A stretch of 64,000 nucleotides of DNA from Xenopus tropicalis (taxonomy: Eukaryota; Chordata; Amphibia; Anura; Pipidae), in the NCBI RefSeq assembly GCF_000004195.4, contig NC_030678.2:156963547-157027546 (forward strand), given 5' to 3'. Every line of letters begins with the position of its first letter. Within the stretch, counting starts at the first letter, position 1. Under the pieces are notes generated by a model. The model made no database searches. It saw only the letters and a list, made by a program, of their open reading frames with translations, and was not told the origin of the DNA. Of the stretch, positions 42,498 through 53,251 are shown in pieces. The translations under genes and the position numbers were made by a program.

Positions 42498-44130
42498 CAG
42501 TGGTGTGAAAAACTATTTGCCCCCTTCCTGATTTCTTATTCTTTTGCATGTTTGTCACACAAAATGTTTCTGATCATCAAACACATTTAACTATTAGTCA
42601 AAGATAACACAAGTAAACACAAAATGCAGTTTTTAAATGAGGGTTTTTATTATTTAGGGAGAAAAAAAATCCAAACCTACATGGCCCTGTGTGAAAAAGT
42701 AATTGCCCCCTGAACCTAATAACTGGTTGGGCCACCCTTAGCAGCAATAACTGCAATCAAGCGTTTGCGATAACTTGCAACGAGTCCTTTACAGCGCTCT
42801 GGAGGAATTTTGGCCCACTCATCTTTGCAGAATTGTTGTAATTCAGCTTTATTTGAGGGTTTTCTAGCATGAACCGCCTTTTTAAGGTCATGCCACAACA
42901 TCTCAATAGGATTCAGGTCAAGACTTTGACTAGGCCACTCCAAAGTCTTCATTTTGTTTTTCTTCAGCCATTCAGAGGTGGATTTGCTGGTGTGTTTTGG
43001 GTCATTGTCCTGCTGCAGCACCCAAGATCGCTTCAGCTTGAGTTGACGAACAGATGGCCGGACATTCTCCTTCGGGATTTTTTGGTAGACAGTAGAATTC
43101 ATGGTTCCATCTATCACAGCAAGCCTTCCAGGTCCTGAAGCAGCAAAACAACCCCAGACCATCACACTACCACCACCATATTTTACTGTTGGTATGATGT
43201 TCTTTTTCTGAAATGCTGTGTTACTTTTACGCCAGATGTAACGGGACACGCACCTTCCAAAAAGTTCAACTTTTGTCTCGTCGGTCCACAAGGTATTTTC
43301 CCAAAAGTCTTGGCAATCATTGAGATGTTTTTTAGCAAAATTGAGACGAGCCATAATGTTCTTTTTGCTTAAAAGTGGTTTGCGCCTTGGAAATCTGCCA
43401 TGCAGGCCGTTTTTGCCCAGTCTCTTTCTTATGGTGGAGTCGTGAACACTGACCTTAATTGAGGCAAGTGAGGCCTGCAGTTCTTTATATGTTGTCCTGG
43501 GGTCTTTTGTGGCCTCTCCGATGAGTTGTCTCTGCGCTCTTGGAGTAATTTTGGTCGGCCGGCCACTCCTGGGAAGGTTCACCACTGTTCCATGTTTTTG
43601 CCATTTGTGGATAATGGCTCTCACTGTGGTTCGCTGGAGTCCCAAAGCTTTAGAAATGGCTTTATAACCTTTACCAGACTGATAGATCTCAATTACTTTT
43701 GTTCTCATTTGTTCCTCAATTTCTTTGGATCTTGGCATGATGTCTAGCTTTTGAGGTGCTTTTGGTCTACTTCTCTGTGTCAGGTAGCTCCTATTTAAGT
43801 GATTTCTTGATTGAAACAGGGGTGGCAGTAATCAGGCCTGGGGGTGACTAGAGAAATTGATATTGAAATTGAAAATTGAAATTGATAAACCACAGTTAAG
43901 TTATTTTTTAACAAGGGGGGCAATCACTTTTTCACACAGGGCCATGTAGATTTGGAGTTTTTTTTCTCCCTTAATAACGTAAACCTTCATTTAAAAACTG
44001 CATTTTGTGTTCAATTATGTTATCTTTGACTAATAGTTAACGGTTTTTGATGAGCAGAAACATTTAAGTGTGACAAACATGCAAAAGAATAAGAAATCAG
44101 GAAGGGGGCAAATAGTTTTTCACACCACTG
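42498..44130 (-). mobile_element. Tc1-like DNA transposon, structurally complete
   Basis: This 1633-bp element is flanked by TA (42496-42497, 44131-44132). The outer ends CAGTGGTGTGAAAAACTATT and its complement lead long inverted repeats of roughly 215 bp (42498-42713 and 43916-44130), the IR/DR plan of Sleeping Beauty-like elements. The two arms differ at several positions, so the copy is not brand new. It contains one uninterrupted transposase frame on the minus strand. Confidence 0.93.
42716..43738 (-). CDS. Tc1-like transposase, uninterrupted 340 residues
   Basis: Cut-and-paste transposase that would bind the inverted repeats and insert at TA. An N-terminal paired-like pair of helix-turn-helix units (about 1-110) is joined by the SGRPTKI hook; a basic stretch RFPRRKPLL (115-123) follows. 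The catalytic triad is D153 (TDETKVE), D244 (QQDNDPKH) and E279 (DLNPIE), with 34 residues between the last two: the DD34E signature. The glycine-rich box GGGSVMVWGCF is present. The usual SPDLNPIE reads SLDLNPIE, one substitution that might weaken it. Full family length with no stop or frameshift. Activity is unknown. Confidence 0.93.
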   Translation of the reverse strand: MPRSKEIEEQMRTKVIEIYQSGKGYKAISKALGLQRTTVRAIIHKWQKHGTVVNLPRSGRPTKITPRAQRQLIGEATKDPRTTYKELQASLASIKVSVHDSTIRKRLGKNGLHGRFPRRKPLLSKKNIMARLNFAKKHLNDCQDFWENTLWTDETKVELFGRCVSRYIWRKSNTAFQKKNIIPTVKYGGGSVMVWGCFAASGPGRLAVIDGTMNSTVYQKIPKENVRPSVRQLKLKRSWVLQQDNDPKHTSKSTSEWLKKNKMKTLEWPSQSLDLNPIEMLWHDLKKAVHARKPSNKAELQQFCKDEWAKIPPERCKGLVASYRKRLIAVIAAKGGPTSY

Positions 44131-44621
44131 TAAATGCCATTCTGTGTAATGATCTGCAGGTGGCAGCAAATGCATAGCCAATCCTCACACTGCTGCACAA
44201 TGAAATACTGTCTTACTGAGTTATAATTCCCACTGTGTATTAAGCCTGTGTAAGTTTATTAATGTTAGAATAGTATTAATCAAAGTTGATATATCTTATA
44301 TCTGAGCATTGTAACATATCATATATACTGGACCACTAAGGTACCAGGTGGGCACCTCCTGGTGGGCCCTGAGATTGTGTATTGTGCCCATTTGTGCCAG
44401 ACTGAGAGTGTTTGAGTGAAAGGCAGTGAATTGGGCTCAGAAGGGGTTTGGAGGGGGAACAGAAGGTGCAGCTGTGTGTCAGGCTGGAGATGGAGTGGCA
44501 AAAGGACTCCATTGCCCCAAAAAGAGGCAGATCCTTCTTCTCTACCCTGATTTGTCACTCCTCCTCATGAAGCAGTCTCTGTCTAAGTGCCTAGTGGGGT
44601 TATGTAATAAAAGGCATTAAT

Positions 44622-44732
44622 TTTGCCCAGGAGCAGTAACCTGTAGCAACCAATCAGCAGGTGGCATTTACTGGTCACCTGTTTAAAAACAAAAATCATA
44701 TTGGTTGCTACGGGTTACTACTCCTGGGCAAA
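44622..44732. repeat. Small foldback MITE
   Basis: TTTGCCCAGGAGCAGTAACC and GGGTTACTACTCCTGGGCAAA are inverted around ACCAATCAGCAGGTGGCATT. A diverged relative appears near 49155-49265. Confidence 0.75.
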
Positions 44733-44736
44733 CTTA

Positions 44737-44975
44737 GGGGCATATTTATTATGCTGTGTAAAACGAATTTGCCCCCCAAAAAACGGCGTAAAACGCAGTG
44801 TAAAATAAATGGAGAAGGTCGCTGTCCAAATGGCAGATTTTACACTATTACTTTATGTGGTAGAGGGAAAAAATGCGTAAAAAATTGTGCCTATTTTTGC
44901 CGTTTTGGGAACAAAGCCTGCCAATGTATGGCGAATTTTCTCGCCATTTTTTACACAGCATAATAAATATGCCCC
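44737..44975. mobile_element. Harbinger-like MITE (TTA duplication)
   Basis: The ends GGGGCATATTTATTATGCTG and CAGCATAATAAATATGCCCC are exact complements. TTA at 44734-44736 and 44976-44978 flanks it, a 3-bp target typical of PIF/Harbinger. It directly abuts the foldback at 44622-44732. Confidence 0.85.
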
Positions 44976-45067
44976 TTAGTGTCTTATATTACTTATGGGT
45001 GTTTGTGGCTAAGTGAATGAAGCGCCGAACCATTATGAACATAGGAAGGTGATGCTTCCCTTACCTA

Positions 45068-46672
45068 CAGAGGCTTGCAAAAGTATTCGGCCCCCTTGAA
45101 CTTTTCCACATTTTGTCACATTACAGCCACAAACATGAATCAATTTTATTGGAATTCCACGTGAAAGACCAATACAAAGTGGTGTACACGTGAGAAGTGG
45201 AACGAAAATCATACATGATTCCAAACATTTTTTACAAATAAATAACTGCAAAGTGGTGTGTGCGTAATTATTCAGTCCCCTTTGGTCTGAGTGCAGTCAG
45301 TTGCCCATAGACATTGCCTGATGAGTGCTAATGACTAAATAGAGTGCACCTGTGTGTAATCTAATATCAGTACAAATACAGCTGCTCTGTGACGGCCTCA
45401 GGGGTTGTCTAAGAGAATATTGGGAGCAACAACACCATGAAGTCCAAAGAACACACCAGACAGGTCAGGGATAAAGTTATTGAGAAATTTTAAGCAGGCT
45501 TAGGCTACAAAAAGATTTCCAAAGCCTTGAACCTCCCACGGAGCACTGTTCCACCGATCATTCAGAAATGGAAGGAGTATGGCACAACTGTAAACCTACC
45601 AAGACAAGGCCGTCCCCCTAAACTCACAGGCCGAACAAGGAGAGCGCTGATCAGAAATGCAGCCAAGAGGCCCATGGTGACTCTGGGGGAGCTGCAGAGA
45701 TCTACAGCTCAGGTGGGGGAATCTTTCCATAGGACAACTATTAGTCGTGCACTGCACAAAGTTGGCCTTTATGGAAGAGTGGCAAGAAGAAAGCCATTGT
45801 TAACAGAAAACCATAAGAAGTCCCGTTTGCAGTTTGCCACAAGCCATGTGGGGGACACAGCAAACATGTGGAAGAAGGTGCTCTGGTCAGATGAGACCAA
45901 AATGGAACTTTTTGGCCAAAATGCAAAACGCTATGTGTGGCTGAAAACTAACCCTGCACATCACTCTGAACACACCATCCCCACTGTCACATATGGGGGG
46001 GCAGCATCATGCTCTGGGGGTGCTTCTCTTCAGCAGGGACAGGGAAGCTGGTCAGAGTTGATGGGAAGATGGATGGAGCCAAATACAGGGCAATCTTGGA
46101 AGAAAACCTCTTGGAGTCTGCAAAAGACTTGAGACTGGGGCGGAGGTTCACCTTCCAGCAGGACAACGACCCTAAACATAAAGCCAGGGCAACAATGGAA
46201 TGGTTTAAAACAAAACATATCCATGTGTTAGAATGGCCCAGTCAAAGTCCAGATCTAAATCCAATTGAGAATCTGTGGCAAGATCTGAAAACTGCTGTTC
46301 CCAAACGCTGTCCATCTAATGTGACTGAGCTGGAGCTGTTTTGCAAAGAAGAATGGGCAAGGATTTCAGTCTGTAGATGTGCAAAGCTGGTAGAGACATA
46401 CCCTAAAAGCCTGGCAGCTGGAATTGCAGCAAAAGGTGGTTCTACAAAGTATTGACTCAGGGGGCTGAATAATTACGCACACCCCACTTTGCAGTTATTT
46501 ATTTGTAAAAAATGTTTGGAATCATGTATGATTTTCGTTCCACTTCTCACGTGTACACCACTTTGTATTGGTCTTTCACGTGGAATTCCAATAAAATTGA
46601 TTCATGTTTGTGGCTGTAATGTGACAAAATGTGGAAAAGTTCAAGGGGGCCGAATACTTTTGCAAGCCCCTG
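45068..46672 (+). mobile_element. Tc1-like DNA transposon, second family, inactivated
   Basis: This 1605-bp element has TA flanks (45066-45067, 46673-46674). Ends are CAGAGGCTTGCAAAAGTATT and the near complement AATACTTTTGCAAGCCCCTG. The inverted repeats are about 200 bp and almost identical: both arms read the same 60-residue peptide in mirror frames. The transposase inside is broken. Confidence 0.93.
45437..46455 (+). pseudogene. Tc1-like transposase, one stop and one frameshift
   Basis: A likely start at 45437 (MKSKEHTRQVRDK) is followed by an early stop TAA at 45491-45493, where relatives keep a sense codon. The frame then stays open from 45527 to a run of seven G at 45995-46001, where one base appears to be lost; the rest of the protein continues in another frame (from 46009) to 46455. 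Catalytic marks are visible on both sides: SDETKMELFG before the break, QQDNDPKH and SPDLNPIE after it, with DD34E spacing. It is distinct from the copy at 42716-43738. Confidence 0.9.
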
Positions 46673-46674
46673 TA

Positions 46675-48324
46675 TTCCGCTCCCTCTCTGCCCATTAAAC
46701 CTGTTCCTGAGGATGCTGAAGGTTGCAGTTGAACTCTGTAGAGCTACAGGCAGGTATATAATGTTGGGTTCTGATGTGGATTTTTGATGGTAGCCCTGCC
46801 GCCTGATTATCTCATCACATGCCCAGAGCATGGCTGGCCTGCCAGAGGATCTCCTGGTGGCCCTAAGTCAGAGATAATTCCTTCAGTACTTTTTTTTATT
46901 TCCCACATACAGTAAGCTTATATAACCTATAGAACATTTGATTACTGTCTCCATCTATTTGTTGTGAGAGCAGGCCATGGATGTCACGTTCTCTGGTGGG
47001 ACCTAATGCTAAAGAGCAGCCAATCAAAGGAGAAGGCTCCAGTGGAGTCCTGGTGGTACTGATTACACTGTCTGGCCCAGGATCCATTAATTAAACCCTG
47101 CCTACTTCACACTCTGGTAAATCTAAAAGCAACAAACTTCAGCTCCTAAAAAGTGGTGGTCTAAATTCTTTTGCTCGGGGATTTTCCTATATTCTTCCCC
47201 CCCAAAAAAAGCACCATGGGACAGTTTTGAACAATAAACAATCCACAATATAAATACCAGCCAAAACTGGGGCTTATTTATTTGCTGATGAATTTGTAAT
47301 GACACACCCCCAGCCCGCCACCAATTCCTGCTTGCCAGTCAGCCCTCTATTGTCTACAGAAGCCCGATTTTGCCCACCCCACCCCTTCTGTGGCTGTCCT
47401 GTCATAGCTCCGCCCATTTTGCATCATAACTCTGACCCGCCCCCACCCCCTGTATACCCTGACCGGTATTATTCCTGGTGAAAGGTGGCAACCCTAGCTG
47501 CCCAGTTGCCAGTACTAAAGCCACCTATTCCGGGTTAAATATACTGGCCTTTGTATATTTTTACCTTTCTTCCTTATTAACAATATTGGGGGTAAGCATC
47601 ATTTTTATTGCCCAGGTGGGGACCCTCGTAGAGCCCTTCAGTATAAATCCTATTGGCATTTCTTTTCCGAGCTGCTACAGAGAGAGGGAGAGAGATCTGT
47701 TTACAGCTCATTTCTCTCCAGTCACCTTGAATACATTTTTCATGTTGGCATTTGCTCACCGGCTGACTTCATAGCTGATTTGTTCCGGGTATTTTATTTA
47801 AATTTTATGGAGATTTCTCAATGACACAATCACATTTCTTTAAAGCACTGTCACTGCAAGGAATGTATTATGTATTTATTTCAAGCAGTTGAACATTATC
47901 CTTGGACACAACACGTAACTATAGGAACTTTCTGCTGTGGCCCAACAGTCAGTTTAGATGTAGGATAATGGTCGTCCCTGGGGTGACCTAGGCCTTAGGA
48001 CGGCTGCTTTAAGGTACCAGCTGGCCCTGGGCAAAATTTTATTTAATTGCCCCCCACTGCCTCTAGAAATTTGTGATAGAATAACCCTCAAGCACGTGCA
48101 GTTCAATATAGTACAGCAGAAACAAAATGGTCTGTGCTTACTGAAGGAGACATTGGAGCAGAAAAATGACAAAATGGTTATGCCACAAGAAAAAAAGGCA
48201 AAGAAATTAAAATAACTATACTACCTCTTCCAGCTGATTAAAATGAGAAGTCTGATATCTCTGCAGGATGTGCAAGTGGGCCCCCTATCCTGGTGCAAAT
48301 GCGGCTTTTGCCCATTTATTAATA
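46675..48324. other. Intergenic stretch, nothing assigned
   Basis: Mixed text with a C-rich patch around 47300-47460 (short CCACCCC runs and CCGCCC). No inverted ends or coding matches recognised. Confidence 0.5.
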
Positions 48325-48332
48325 CGGCCCTG

Positions 48333-48634
48333 CAGGGTTGGACTGGAGGGTGAAGGGCCCACCGGGGCTTCCGCCCCAGGGGCCCTGCAGGTGCCCCCGA
48401 TGGCCATGTCCCCTAATGCCCTCCTCCCCACCCCCTTGCAGGGGCTCCCCTGACCCCCCTCGAAGGGCCCCTCCCCCAACGTCCTCCCCCGAACGCTCGT
48501 AATTTAACGCGTTGGGGCAGGAGCGGTCGGGCAGGGGGAGCACAGGTAAGGGTCGGGTCTGGGCTGCCAGGGCCCACTAGAGTTGGGGCCCCCCGGGATT
48601 TCTCCCGGTGTCCCGGTGGCCCAGTACGACCCTG
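48333..48634. mobile_element. hAT-like MITE, GC-rich, perfect target duplication
   Basis: The ends CAGGGTTGGACTGG and CCCAGTACGACCCTG are inverted, and CGGCCCTG flanks both sides (48325-48332 and 48635-48642). Same family as 3447-3680, with a CpG-rich core. Confidence 0.88.
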
Positions 48635-48864
48635 CGGCCCTGTATATTGGTGCCTAGATCATGGCAGACACAATCTTGTTGTGTTTCTATTCCTGGAACT
48701 ATCTAATGGTTTGCCTCTTCAATTGTTATCTTGAGGAACAGATGTGCCTACAGTTGCGGCTGATGCATTCAGATTTACACAGTTGCATTGCAGTTCAACA
48801 CTGCACTGAAAAACGTTTATGCTGGTTAGTGTCATTTCCAGCATTGATGCAGGACCCTGTTGGA

Positions 48865-49060
48865 ACTTCTGTATAGTTGCACTAAGTGCCGTTGCCATCC
48901 TTCTATTTTGAAATTCAGACTATTGCACCTACTGATGCAGGGAACCCTGGATCTACCTCCAAACCAGACTGCAGATCCAGAGTTCCTCTGCAATAGGTGC
49001 AATAGTGTGAAATTCAGAACAGGAGGATTGAACCGGCACTAAGTGCAACTATACAGAAGT
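48865..49060. repeat. Foldback MITE
   Basis: ACTTCTGTATAGTTGCACTA at the left is the exact complement of TAGTGCAACTATACAGAAGT at the right once the AAGTGCC stem is included, and ATTGCACCTACTGATGCAGG pairs further in with the region near 48990-49005. No target duplication defined. Confidence 0.75.
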
Positions 49061-49589
49061 GCAGAGAGTGTATGTTGACTCAAGTACCAGTAAATGAATG
49101 AGATGTATCACACAACTGCTGCAGGCGTGTTAGCGCAACCACAATTGCACTTCTAAATGTGCCCATGTGCAGTAATCCAAAACAACCAATCATTTGGTAG
49201 CATTCACTGATCACCTGTTAAAAAAACATCTTATAGGTTGCTAGGATAACTACACCTACGCAAACTTTTTACTGTGTATTAGAAAGAAAGAGTAACGAGT
49301 CCCAGATCCATGTTGAGACTATGAAGAAACCTAGCACCAGTAGTTAAGGCGAGATCTTAACTTGTCAAGTCCAACCTAAAAACTCACTTATAGTGATGAG
49401 CAATTTTTTTCAGCAGGCATGGATTCGCAGCGAATTTTGGCATTTCGCCACTGGCGAATTGTTTTCTCAAAACTCCCGTGAAAATTCGCCATGGAAAAAT
49501 TAGTCACGCGTCAAAAAAAGTCACTGGCGACAAAAAAAAGTGCAACAAATTTGTTTTGCGAATTTTTATAATAAAATAATATTATAAAA

Positions 49590-49985
49590 TAATATATCAC
49601 ATCCACTGCCATCCCAGAGTCAAGGTTCCTGCTCAAGGTACCTCTTCATAGAAGGCAATTAGATTAGTCTGACAAGATCTGTTACCCATAAAACCATGCT
49701 GGCACAAACTGACAGTATTGTATTCAGCTTTCTTATCCCTTATTACCCCTTCCAAAAGCTTTCTTATTACTGATGTCAGACTAACAGGCCTTTAGTTTTA
49801 AGACTGAGAATGGAATCCCCTTTCCCCTTTGCTAATCTCTTGGCACTATGCCAGACCTCAAAATCTTGAAAAAATAAGTAAAGAGGTTTGGTATTCACAG
49901 AGCCAAGCTCATTTAGTACTCTGGGATATATGGATAAATATCATCAAGTCCTGGACCACCGTTTACCGTCACATGTTCTCTTTTG
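49590..49985 (-). pseudogene. LINE reverse-transcriptase relic
   Basis: The minus strand reads VNGGPGLDDIYPYIPEY near the + 49913-49970 interval, then in broken frames PLYLFFQD. This parallels GPDGIxPRVLKEL...KPLxLIFxxS of CR1-type retrotransposons. Several stops and shifts. Confidence 0.55.
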
Positions 49986-50542
49986 AATTCCCTCCTGACA
50001 CGCATCAAGTTATAGTCATGCAATCTTTCCCGCAGCCATTGCCTACCCCTAGTTCCAGCCCTGCTATGAAAGAAAGAAGAATACATAAATATTTCCAAAT
50101 ACTTCCACGGTGCCATTATTGTGAGTTAAAAGAAGCCCTGACTGGCATACTCAAACCCAATATATCCGCAACAGAGCGAGGAGATTGCAGAAAGTACAAA
50201 GTAGAGGACTGGAAAGAAGTTGAGGATAATATTTTATTATTGCACAAAAAGCACATTTTAAAAATACATTGTGATTGTGAAACGGCTTCATATGATGGGA
50301 AAAATCTATAAACCAAACTTGTATACATGTTTTCTAGTGCACTTACCCTATGTCCTGCATTCTGCTAGTCTCATATATTCTATCCTCCTGTGAAATTCCT
50401 ACAGTTCATCCACCATCTGCCCCGCAGGCCTATACACCATTATACACTGAAGAACAGAAACCCAGCACACAATAGAGTATTGCCTGGGAAGTTGCATAGA
50501 GTAAGGCTGGTAAATACCAAGCAGGCTTTATTTCATAGATTA

Positions 50543-50543
<1 letters not shown>

Positions 50544-50576
<33 letters not shown>
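50544..50576. repeat. (AAT)n microsatellite
   Basis: About ten AAT triplets in a row, just before unique text. Confidence 0.95.
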
Positions 50577-50577
<1 letters not shown>

Positions 50578-50670
50578 TATTGTAGATTCAAAAATAGAAA
50601 TCGGTGTTAAAGGGTCAGTAACATCAGGAAAGGTAAATGTTTTAAAAGCATTTGTACATATTTCACCAGT

Positions 50671-50857
50671 CAGGGTCGGACTGGGGGGTGAAGGGCCCAC
50701 TGGGGCTCCCGCCGGCTGCATACCCTTACCCCCCCGCATAAATTTAATGCATCAGGGGAGGAGCGGTCAGGCAGGGAGAGCGCCGCAAGGGTCGGGTCTG
50801 GGCCGCCGGGGCCCACCGGGATTTTTCCCGGTGTCCCGGCAGCCCAGTCCGACACTG
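50671..50857. mobile_element. hAT-like MITE, CAGGGTCGGACTGG ends (short copy)
   Basis: The ends CAGGGTCGGACTGG and CCCAGTCCGACACTG are inverted. Flanks TCACCAGT and TGATCAGT match at only five of eight bases, so the duplication has decayed or is not real. Same family as 3447-3680. Confidence 0.75.
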
Positions 50858-50865
50858 TGATCAGT

Positions 50866-51867
50866 TTACAAGTGGGAAAAGGATAGCCCCATTATGTTTA
50901 TGGAGAGACTGAGCAGTTTTCATTTTTTTTAAACTTTAAAACTAATTTTGGGGGGGAAAAATAATCACTTTTATAAAGAAGTAAATGTTTTCAATCAAAT
51001 ATTCAAAAGTTGTCTGGATAGATAAATATTAGTGGTGAGTGAATCTGTTCCGTTTCGCTTTGCTGAAAGATTTGTGAATCTTTGAAAAGATTCGCAAAAT
51101 GGTGGAAATGTTGCGCAGAAAAAAAACCCCTTTTTTGTTAATGCTGGCGACAATTTTGTTTTGAAAAAAAATCAGCCAATGGGGAAATATGGAAATTCAC
51201 CGCAAATCCATGCCTAATTTTTTTGCTCATTACTAATAAATATCTCAAATTCAACAAAGTTAGACATTGTGTTTTTTGGCAAATAGTTTTTGTCTGAATC
51301 GCATTTTTTCTCTCAATCGTTAGCATATTTATAAAAAATTGAGAAATTGCAGAAAAGAACTCAACTTGATCGCATTTTTTGCTTCATTTTTTTTTTTTTG
51401 CAAATAATCTTTCTGAATCACATTTTTTTCTGAACTATTTGTTTTTTCATTTAGGATATTTATGAAAAACTGATCGAGATGTTGCGGAACAGAACTCAAT
51501 CACAAACTTGATCATATTTTTTCCTCATTTTCTTGAATCCAGAAGATTTCGCTTTCAATTTTTTTTAAAAATGAAGTTGCTTAAATGCTGAAAATAAACT
51601 TCCTGTTGACTTCTATAGAAGCCTGAAAAGTTTTACTTGCTGAATTATTTTTTTTTATTATTAATAAATTTTGAAAATTTTAGTTTGAATACTTGAAATT
51701 GCAAAAGATTCTTGAAACACAGAAAAAATACATAATTTTGAATTATAATAAATTTGTCCATTAGCCTTTACTTTCAAAAATATACCATCAGTTTTAGAAA
51801 GCACAATATATTAAATGAAATAATCATTTAGGGCTTATGGGAGGCCATTTTATGTATCATTTAAGAC
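50866..51867. other. AT-rich intergenic stretch with decayed MITE
   Basis: Around 51032-51240 the text runs from TAGTGGTGAGTGAATCTG to TTTTTTTGCTCATTACTAAT, roughly inverted ends of a dispersed element also seen at about 49390-49560 (TAGTGATGAGCAATTTTT). The rest is T-rich without coding signal. Confidence 0.5.
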
Positions 51868-52125
51868 TAAAGGTGGCCAGACATCTTCAGATCCGCTCGT
51901 AAGCGCCAAGTAAGCGGATCTTCTCCCGATATCCCCACCTACGGCTATGCGATATTGGGAGAATCCAGGCTAATTCGGTCGTTTGGCCCTAACGACGGGT
52001 ATTGGCAAAGTCGGTCCGGGGACCGCATCAACTAGCCGATCCGACTAAATTTTTTAACCTGCCTGATCGATATCTTAGGGATTGATAGCAGAAGCTACAA
52101 TCGGCCCGTGTATGGCCACCTTTAA
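51868..52125. mobile_element. MITE with TAAAGGTGGCCA ends
   Basis: TAAAGGTGGCCAGACATC at the left and GTGTATGGCCACCTTTAA at the right are inverted. The interior is unusually rich in CG dinucleotides (CGGTCGTTTGG, ACGACGGG), unlike its flanks. A TA or TAA target is likely. Confidence 0.75.
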
Positions 52126-53040
52126 TGAAGCTGATGGAACTTGGAACTGATAAAAGCTGGATGGACACAGCAGAGCAAACACGAGGCAATAAAATACTCA
52201 CTTTAAAGAAAAATTTTAAATATGCTCACAGTCAAAAAACTGGTATGAAAAGTCCGGTTAATATATTTCATTTGGTGTTACTGTTCCTTTAAGACTGTTT
52301 CACCTATGTAGCGTTATCAAGAGCATTGAGCCAACTGTTTTTTTTTTCTATTTTTTTTTTTTGTAATTCATTCACAGGAACTGACCTGAATTCTGAACTA
52401 CCCGCTGAATCACGTCACTTGACTGGCACCATTTTTTATTATTAGTACTCTTTCCTTAGTAAAGCCTTGGAAAGTGGCCACCGTATCTATGGTGTCACTT
52501 GTCTGCACCTATATTTTCTATCACTGTCAATGCATGGAGAACATTTGGGCTTTACAAAGTACCCTGGGGAACAATCTTTATCCATTCCAGTTTCGGCAGC
52601 CATTCTGCAGACTGTTTGGCGGTAGTTACCAATTCCTATTGCTATTGCTCAGGCACAGTGGGCTTTTTACACATACAGAAGATAGGGCATAGTGCTTTTC
52701 TATAGGAACATGGTAACTAAAGCAGCCAATCAGAGGAACCATATGAAAAGCACCTCTGTAAGATGCATATTCCATATTCACCCTGCTGGACTTCAGGCTA
52801 AAGCTCCATCCATTTGTTTTAGCAGAGACAGAATCAGTGGTAATGTATTTTCAAGTCAGGATTCGCTTGTGCTATATTACATAGGCTACAAAAATATTAA
52901 GATCGTTGTTTCTCTTGAAAAGTCAGTGGTTTTAAAAATACAAATATACAACCCACGTGTTGCCTCCGAAATTCCTAAGCTGGTGGCAGGACATCTTCAG
53001 ACTCTATAAAATGTATGGGGGCTTCATCCAGACAGTGTTC
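52126..53040. other. Region 3' of SGCG, possible UTR
   Basis: No coding match. On the minus strand this is downstream of the SGCG stop. If the hexamer at the stop is not used, the 3' UTR would run into this stretch; another AATAAA (minus) is at 52435-52440. Confidence 0.4.
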
Positions 53041-53046
53041 TTTATT
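53041..53046 (-). terminator. SGCG: AATAAA overlapping the SGCG stop codon
   Basis: On the minus strand the last codons read TGC CAA TAA AGA, so AATAAA spans the final sense codon and the stop. If used it would leave a 3' UTR of about 15-30 bases. Usage is not shown by the sequence. Confidence 0.4.
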
Positions 53047-53230
53047 GGCAGTCGCGACTGTATTCCTGGCACGTCGATCCATAACCAGCTACTGACAAGT
53101 AGAGTTTGCCATCTGGGCAAACGCAAATCTCATAAAGTTCCTGAGAGCCGCCAGAATTACGCCGCGAGTCAGAAGGAGGAATCGGCAGACTGAGCTTGGG
53201 CAGGCGCACTGTTTCGGCATCCAGTATCAG
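53042..53230 (-). CDS. SGCG: Gamma-sarcoglycan, last coding exon
   Basis: C-terminal exon of a single-pass type II membrane protein of the muscle dystrophin complex. The acceptor is TGTGTTCCAG (minus), phase 0. It codes 62 residues from [13 protein letters not shown] to the stop, with the signature [17 protein letters not shown] and the extracellular cysteines (CVC, STC, RDC) that form the cystine-rich tail of sarcoglycans. It is about five residues longer than human because of a Ser/Pro/Arg insert ([16 protein letters not shown]). Family members delta and zeta fit less well (CANGRLFL in delta), and the SACS neighbour supports gamma. Confidence 0.94.
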   Translation of the reverse strand: MILDAETVRLPKLSLPIPPSDSRRNSGGSQELYEICVCPDGKLYLSVAGYGSTCQEYSRDCQ

Positions 53231-53251
53231 CTGGAACACAGTAGTGTGGAA

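Noticed and set aside
45033..46698. Two open frames on opposite strands encoding the same 60-residue peptide
   Set aside because: They are the two nearly identical inverted repeats of the Tc1-like element, not duplicated genes.
49829..50311. 160-codon open frame
   Set aside because: It overlaps a LINE relic on the other strand, has no recognisable domain and lacks splice or promoter support.
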